Source of the DNA: Eucalyptus grandis
Lineage: Eukaryota; Streptophyta; Magnoliopsida; Myrtales; Myrtaceae
Reading direction: 5' to 3'
DNA length: 64,000 bases
Assembly: GCF_016545825.1 (NCBI RefSeq)
Contig: NC_052615.1
Span: 34,559,516-34,623,515, forward strand
Of the stretch, positions 58,538-64,000 are shown piece after piece. The stretch's first letter is position 1. Every line of letters starts with the position of its first letter. The notes under the pieces are model-generated. The model saw only the letters and a program-made list of their open reading frames with translations. It was not told where the DNA came from and did no database searches. A program made the position numbers and the translations under genes.

Positions 58538-59293
58538 TCAAGGAATGTAGCCACCGCCATGGCCACCACCTTCCCCGCTACCAGAACCACCGCCATAGGC
58601 CCCTCCACCGCCACCATAGGCCCCTCCACCGCCGCCGCCAGAGCCACCGCCGCCGCCTCCAGCATGTCCACCAGCAGCAGCACCCCCACCAGCTCCTCCT
58701 CCACTGCCAGATCCACCACCAGATGCTCCCCCGGCATAACCTGCTCCCCCTCCTCCTCCACTCCCTCCACCACCTCCATACCCACCAGCACCGGCTCCTC
58801 CAGCACCATAGCCACCGCCGGCACCACCTCCTTCTCCGCCTCCATAACCAGCACCTCCAGCGCCGGATCCACCACCTCCTCCACCACCACTTCCACCTCC
58901 GCCTCCTCCAGCATAACCACCAGCACCATATCCGGCACCACCTCCTTCGCCACCCCCACTTCCATATCCTGCGCCATGCGCGCCTCCTGCACCGGAAGCA
59001 GCTCCACCGCCACTACCACCGCCACCACCACCACCTTGTCCTCCACCAGCTCCTCCATAGCCTGCGCCACCACCCTCTCCACCGCCACTACCGCTCGCAT
59101 ATCCTGTCACACCACCTGCAGCTCCATAACCGCCGCCTCCCCCTGATCCACCTCCACCACCATAACCAACAACAACAACAGGAACATGTCCCCCTGTCGC
59201 AGGAAGGGTAAGAAGAGCTCTTCTGGCGGAACTTATGCCCAAACCAGACACTAGCACAAACAAGGCAATGCAATAGAATTTGTAGGTAGCCAT
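58538..59293 (-). CDS. Secreted glycine-rich protein, copy 3 (251 aa)
   Basis: Closest to copy 2. Begins MATYKFYCIALFVLVSGLG (signal peptide), then SSARRALLTLPATGGHVPVVV. The mature part is Gly-rich to the end GGHGGGYIP, with the same repeat types as copy 2 and an extra Ala (AAAGGHAGGGG). Frame is intact. A TATATATA box is at 59350-59358, ~57 bases upstream of the start. Neighbour is copy 2 in tandem on the same strand; products could be redundant. The other frames in this gene stay open because of the GGN repeats and are not genes. Confidence 0.92.
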   Translation of the reverse strand: MATYKFYCIALFVLVSGLGISSARRALLTLPATGGHVPVVVVGYGGGGGSGGGGGYGAAGGVTGYASGSGGGEGGGAGYGGAGGGQGGGGGGGSGGGAASGAGGAHGAGYGSGGGEGGGAGYGAGGYAGGGGGGSGGGGGGGSGAGGAGYGGGEGGGAGGGYGAGGAGAGGYGGGGGSGGGGGAGYAGGASGGGSGSGGGAGGGAAAGGHAGGGGGGSGGGGGGAYGGGGGAYGGGSGSGEGGGHGGGYIP

Positions 59294-59349
59294 GGGAATG
59301 TGTGTTCAAATCCCAAAACCGTGAGTTCGAAATGCAAGAACAATGGAGG

Positions 59350-59358
59350 TATATATAA
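59350..59358 (-). promoter_or_regulatory. TATA box, GRP copy 3
   Basis: TATATATA on the minus strand, ~57 bases before the ATG at 59293. Confidence 0.65.
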
Positions 59359-61070
59359 GCATCTCGATGGGGTCCAAAAGCGCGTTTTTCTGTGTAAAAG
59401 AGTGGTTGAAGCACATGGAAAAGAGAAGCCCGACAGAACAATGGGTGGTCCAATACAGAGACAAAGACTCAGTATCATTTCACTCTTTGCACACTCTGCT
59501 CGTAGAAGACCTAATGCTTAGTGTGTGTTTGCTGTCTCCCACATTGGATCGTCATAATACACGCCATGATGTACATCCATTGTTTTGTCCATCCAAATCT
59601 ATGGTGTAAGCATGTGTTAATTACCTTATCCTTCATAAAAGTTTATGAACCAGCCCTAGAGAGGATGGATACCTGACTAGGAATAATCCCTTTTCACACC
59701 TGTGGCTGAGAACAAACCACAATGCATGCATGTGTCAAGAGTTTTTACCTGTACGAAGGTTGTTGGAGTGCAATGACACCATCAGCTAATACACGAGTTG
59801 CTGAGCACTTCTAGAATGATTAAAATCTACTATATGAGGTTCCATAATGCACTTTATGCTCTCTTAACGAGTTCTCACATGAACTCCAAGAGGAGATGAT
59901 GATCGAGGTAGCCTATTGTCCACAGCAAAACTCTTCCAAACTATTCATATATCTTTCTTCTTTTCTAAAATAAAATTTGAACGAGTCATGAAAAAGTCTA
60001 CGTTTCAAAACCTTCGTTTGTTAATGATTCTGGAAGGATATTTAAACCTTGTTTGTAAACTTTGTTCTCTTAAGCTGAAATGCAATCATCACATCTACAC
60101 TGATCGCGTTGAAGAGGACATAAATCATGCATACACTTGCTATTGTGATCGGTTCTTTTGTAATGTCAGCAGTACATCAAGTTATCTGCTTAATGTTTTT
60201 TTCAAATCACATGATGGCTAGTTGCACGAAAATCCTCCACATGCGGGTTTGCATACAGAGAATTTGTGGTAGTGGACTGCATTGATTTTGTAACACTAAT
60301 CAATGTAGAGGATAAATATGTGAATTTGTGCTCTCATTGCAAACCTGCTCAGATATTGGGATGGCTGAAATGATAATATGGTTTTCATGGAAGAGTCCTT
60401 TGCTTGTTATTGTACTTAGTCTCATTGATCAAATGAATTATTACAGTTTCGTATGGGACCAGTGCAATGATTTGAGATTCAGCAGTTCTGCTGCTACCCA
60501 ATAACTTGTTTCCAGTAATACAACGAGATCGATAGAAGTCAAATGGCATAAAACCATCCATAGGAAATGATGCAAAATTGCATCCAGCATTCGGTTTAAT
60601 CCTATTGTGCTTGGGGAAAAGTTGTCTGGTTAAATGAGAATAACGGACCATACTGAAAAATAAATCAGCATAATGAAAAGTTGGAAAGCATAGTTTATCT
60701 ATGAATATGTAATGGATGTAAATTGCAAGGCTTGACAACCCAGTGTGAAGTCGATCCACTTTTCCTGCAACGCTGTTGTGATTGAGGCAAAAATAGTTGG
60801 TTAAATTAAGCTTATCGATGATACCGAAAAATAAATCAGAATAATGGAAAGATATGAACCGCGAAGCTTTGATTCATCGAGGCAATGAGTTTAAACCCTC
60901 CAATGAGGCTATTAGGTTAGACTTCCATGTGATACAATCACTTTGTGTTCTCAAGTATGATTGTGCCATCCAACCAAGCATTTATCTGTGTGACAACTTT
61001 AGCTGATATAGAGGCATAGCATACATAAGCAGTTGCCAAATGATGTGATTCTCCATAGCACCAGTGCAGG
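59359..61070. other. Spacer of unit 3; no gene seen
   Basis: Homologous to the other two spacers ('gattctggaaggatatttaaacc', 'gatatagaggcatagcatac'). No conserved coding frame. Confidence 0.5.
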
Positions 61071-62312
61071 CATGTAGCAGCAACTTTTCACCTAATATAG
61101 CACAAAGCAAAGAAGAAAACACCCTTTAGAATGTGATCTCTTAAAACCAGTTCTCATGCATACAAGTTGACAAGACATATCTCACATTATGGAAAAATAA
61201 AGCTACAAGCCTCACCAGAATGATCCTCAGTGGAAATCCATTACCTCCAGGAATGATTATCCAGAGAGAGCCTCGATGTAGATTTTGTTAACATATCTTG
61301 TCAGATCTAATCCATAATAAAAACAATAGATTGAGCAAACGGTTCATGAACCACCTAACAGAGGCTATATAGCAATATTTTATGACTTATGTATTGAATC
61401 TCCTTGCTCACATATGCATGCTCACATCCTATAATGCCCAGTATAGATATATCTATACTGAGTTTAATTACAACATTACAACTCGAGAACAGATATGCTT
61501 GCTAAGTACCAATGTCTACTACTCCATTGCCATCATTAGAACCTTAGCAAGATCCAATAAATAGGAGATGAGTTAAAAGGCGAACATACAAATTAACCCT
61601 TTCTCAATCTTTGGTGAGAAAGAAAGATTGAATAACGCTGCGGAATCTCTATACCAGATCTGATTTAGCTCCACTGCTCCTTCTTTGGTTCTTTCTCTAA
61701 TCACCCAACTCCATTTTGGGTCTTTAGTTAACTATACAACGCACGAAATGCGGCTTCTCCTTTTCACATTAAATCCATAATTGTGGGCACAAGTCTTATC
61801 CTTTTAGAAAACTTGGCTGAACTATTTCTCCATTTGGGAAATCAAATTATAATAACAAGAGCTAGTGGAGGATCACATGCATAGTGGTCTTAGAGTCTAC
61901 CGCCACCAACATTTGCTCTCACGAGAGTGGGACCAATTCCTTCTCATCTCGTGCGTTTCAGTGGTCACTTTTTTCCTTTCTTCACGCTCGGGAGGGAGGC
62001 CAAGTAGAACATTCTCTTCCCATTACATCACCTGTGATGTCCACTAACATAATAATGTCAGTGTTTATTTTTATTTTTTTTGGCCTCACCCAGATATTCC
62101 TCTTTGTGGAATCCAGATTTGATCTTTGAAATGGAAGCATATGAATATGAAGAGGAAAAAGACAGATGTGAATTAAGATTCGTTTGCACTCCAAAATCTC
62201 AGTTTCTGGCTAATGACCTTTGTGTTTTCTTCTAACCACAGGCCTTATTGTCCTAAGTGTATCGTTTTGTTTTGTTTCCAGTAGGTTCCTGTCCGACATT
62301 TGTTGTGATATT
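61071..62312. other. Intergenic; no gene seen
   Basis: Unique sequence right of the triplication. Open frames are short and lack domains. Confidence 0.4.
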
Positions 62313-62327
62313 GGCTTTCTTGAAGTT

Positions 62328-62586
62328 TTTTTTTTTTTTTGGTGACCGAGGAACCGCCGGAGACCTCTTACGGGTCACACCGCCCTCCGATGCCCGGTGG
62401 CACCGTCAAACGTCGTTGCAAGCCACTATTTAGACATAAAACTTTGGAAGAGACTAGTCCAGCAACCTACCGCCACCTACCGCCAGGGCCCCCCACTTAA
62501 ATCGTGTTGACAACGAGGGGATTCGAGCTCTCGACCGCAGCATTGCAGGAGAGAGCAAATACCACCTGCGTTGCCCACGGGTGGGT
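62328..62586 (-). mobile_element. tRNA-derived SINE, minus strand, with perfect target-site duplication
   Basis: The poly(A) tail appears as poly(T) at 62328-62340. On the minus strand the head is at the right: A-box-like 'tgggcaacgcaggtgg' and B-box 'agctcgaatcccc'. Flanked by a perfect 15-base duplication GGCTTTCTTGAAGTT (62313-62327 and 62587-62601). A perfect duplication suggests a younger insertion than the SINE at 32612. Confidence 0.88.
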
Positions 62587-62601
62587 GGCTTTCTTGAAGT
62601 T

Positions 62602-63133
62602 AGTTGTCAAAGAACTTGAGAAATTACAATTCATTATTGAATCTGTCAAAATGGGGAGGAACAGATGGGAGGCAATGCTGCACCATTGAAACCTTAAGTA
62701 AATGCCTTCATGCTCATTCTGAAGTTCTCGTCTTTCTGTCAGGTCCTGATAAAAGTCATGCTCATACTGATCTCTCCTCTGCAGTGAACAGCAGATTTGA
62801 AGCCTTGTCCTGTAATCCTGGTACATAGTTGGTATCAGTCGATCTGGTTTTGAGCAATTCAGTCATTAAACATCATTCGTTTGACTGGCAAGGGTTTTTC
62901 AACATTTCCGGCTCAGGAATTGATGATCGTGGGGTTGATTCCTACCTTGAGGAACTCATACGTAAGTGGCGAGGGTCATGGCGGCAGGTGGCTGTGCTAG
63001 TTTTCCTCCATGTAGTCGGCCAATTATAGTGGGATACCAACAAAAGATGAAAAAAAAGTTCGATTGCAGCGTGGTTCCACGAATGAGAACCCTGAGGTTT
63101 GTCGCATGTAGATTGAAGCTGTTGGGTTGGTCG
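62602..63133. other. Intergenic; no gene seen
   Basis: Between the SINE and the copia fragment. Short frames without domains. Confidence 0.35.
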
Positions 63134-64000
63134 CAAGCCTTGCTTTGAGTCTATCCAGGCTTCCATCAGGTGCAAGTTTTGCCTTGAACACCCATCTGCA
63201 TCCGATAACATGCATATGATCATTTCGAGGAACTAAATCCCAGGTTTGATTCTGATATAAGGCATCCATTTCTTCTTTCATTGCTTGATACCATCCTTGG
63301 TCTGCTAATGCTGACTTTACTGATTTTGGTTCTATAGGAACCTGATATTCAACTAGACATGCATATTTGGGATTTGCTTTAATAATTCCAGATCGAAGTC
63401 TTGTTTGCATAGGATGAGTTGAAGAAGTACCTTGCACCTGTTCAGTTTCAGAACTGATTTGTATATGCTCTGTATTAGCATTTGATGTTGAGGTAGTCTC
63501 TTGACTTGTAGGTATTTGTTCCTCTATGATTGGAGATGGCAAGTGCAATTCGGTAACTCCAGAGGCATTATGGAGATCATTCTGTATTTCAGCATCAGAT
63601 ACTATCTGGAAATGTGATTGGCTCGCAGGATTACCTGTACTGAACTCATTGTCCTGTATTACTGAAGTTGTTTGAGTTGATCTGGTATGCTGCAAATGCT
63701 CCCTTGATATATTGTCTTGTGATTGATTCTGCTTAGTAGAACTGGAAATAGAAGATAGTACTCCTTTTATCCACTGTTTGTATAAATCTGATCCCTGTTG
63801 ATATTCAGTATGTATAGTATGAGAGAAGGGAAAAACCTTCTCATCAAATATGACATGTCTGCTGATGTAAACTCTTCCATTTGTAGGTAAGAGACATCTG
63901 TATCCCTTATGCTTCTCACTATATCCAAGAAAGATACATGTAAGTGATCTTGGATCAAACTTATGCTTTGTGTAGTGCCTGAGACATGGATAACATGCTG
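63134..64000 (-). pseudogene. Ty1-copia pol fragment (integrase C-terminus to RT start), truncated
   Basis: Reads leftward from the window edge: HKFDPRSLTCIFLGYSEKHK and VYISRHVIFDEKVFPF (integrase C-terminal region), a Ser/Gln-rich linker, then the RT start, MKEEMDALYQNQTWDLVPR and GCRWVFKAKLAPDGSLDRLK. Right after KARL (about 63134) the expected 'VAKGF...' continuation is missing and similarity stops, so the RT catalytic part is gone. The linker and RT start are in one open frame (63695-63134) with few breaks, so the truncated copy may be fairly young. Its 5' part lies beyond the window. Confidence 0.9.

Larger units (their letters stand above)
57591..61070. repeat. Tandem triplication, unit 3 (3480 bp)
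   Basis: Starts at 'cttgtaagag' (aligned with CATGTA of unit 2), contains GRP copy 3, and ends at the original right edge where CATGTA recurs at 61071 followed by unrelated sequence ('gcagcaacttttcac'). Confidence 0.88.

Noticed and set aside
1..64000. CRISPR arrays, bacterial operons, or phage-type defence systems
   Set aside because: The window is plant nuclear DNA with spliced genes; no regularly spaced direct repeats of CRISPR type and no prokaryotic gene order.

Overview
This window is nuclear DNA from a flowering plant, almost certainly a woody eudicot. The evidence is spliced plant genes with GT/AG introns, a plant elongator tRNA-Met carrying a short intron, and plant-only families (MYC2-type bHLH, HAIKU1-type VQ protein, PYR/PYL ABA receptor). 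Much of the rest is AT-rich, full of transposon remnants. Myrtaceae is my guess for the lineage, but nothing in the window proves it.

Layout: 1367-3209 (+) is an intronless MYC2-like jasmonate transcription factor whose first ~33 codons are out of frame with the rest. 4466-9096 is a foldback element split by a 4.26-kb L1-type LINE (minus strand, perfect 17-bp target-site duplication). 9460-9822 (+) is a small plant ORF. 10746-10830 (+) is tRNA-Met(CAT). 14375-15346 (+) is a HAIKU1/VQ14-like gene. 22298-22945 (-) is a PYR1/PYL1-type ABA receptor. 26352-31574 (-) is a seven-exon AGD8/9/10-type ARF-GAP gene, with a GC-rich MITE in intron 2.

31.7-46.6 kb is a gene-poor transposon zone. It holds two tRNA-derived SINEs, a degenerate Ty1-copia element with both LTRs and a tRNA-iMet primer site, a Harbinger-type MITE whose empty site survives in a second copy of the flanking DNA, and a decayed hAT transposase. 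47351-50825 (+) is an eight-exon ubiquitin-specific protease of the UBP20/21 type.

Immediately downstream lies the most distinctive structure: a ~3.4-kb tandem triplication (50749-61070). Each unit starts inside the last UBP exon and carries one secreted glycine-rich protein (GRP) gene on the minus strand. GRP copies 2 and 3 are intact; copy 1 is frameshifted. The window ends with a third SINE (15-bp perfect target-site duplication) and a Ty1-copia pol fragment cut off by the window edge.

The host genes (jasmonate and ABA signalling, seed size, vesicle traffic, deubiquitination, cell wall) do not form one pathway. I found no clearly new system. The most informative parts are the triplication with its decaying copy, the nested and scarred LINE insertion, the MITE empty site and the possible MYC2 frameshift.
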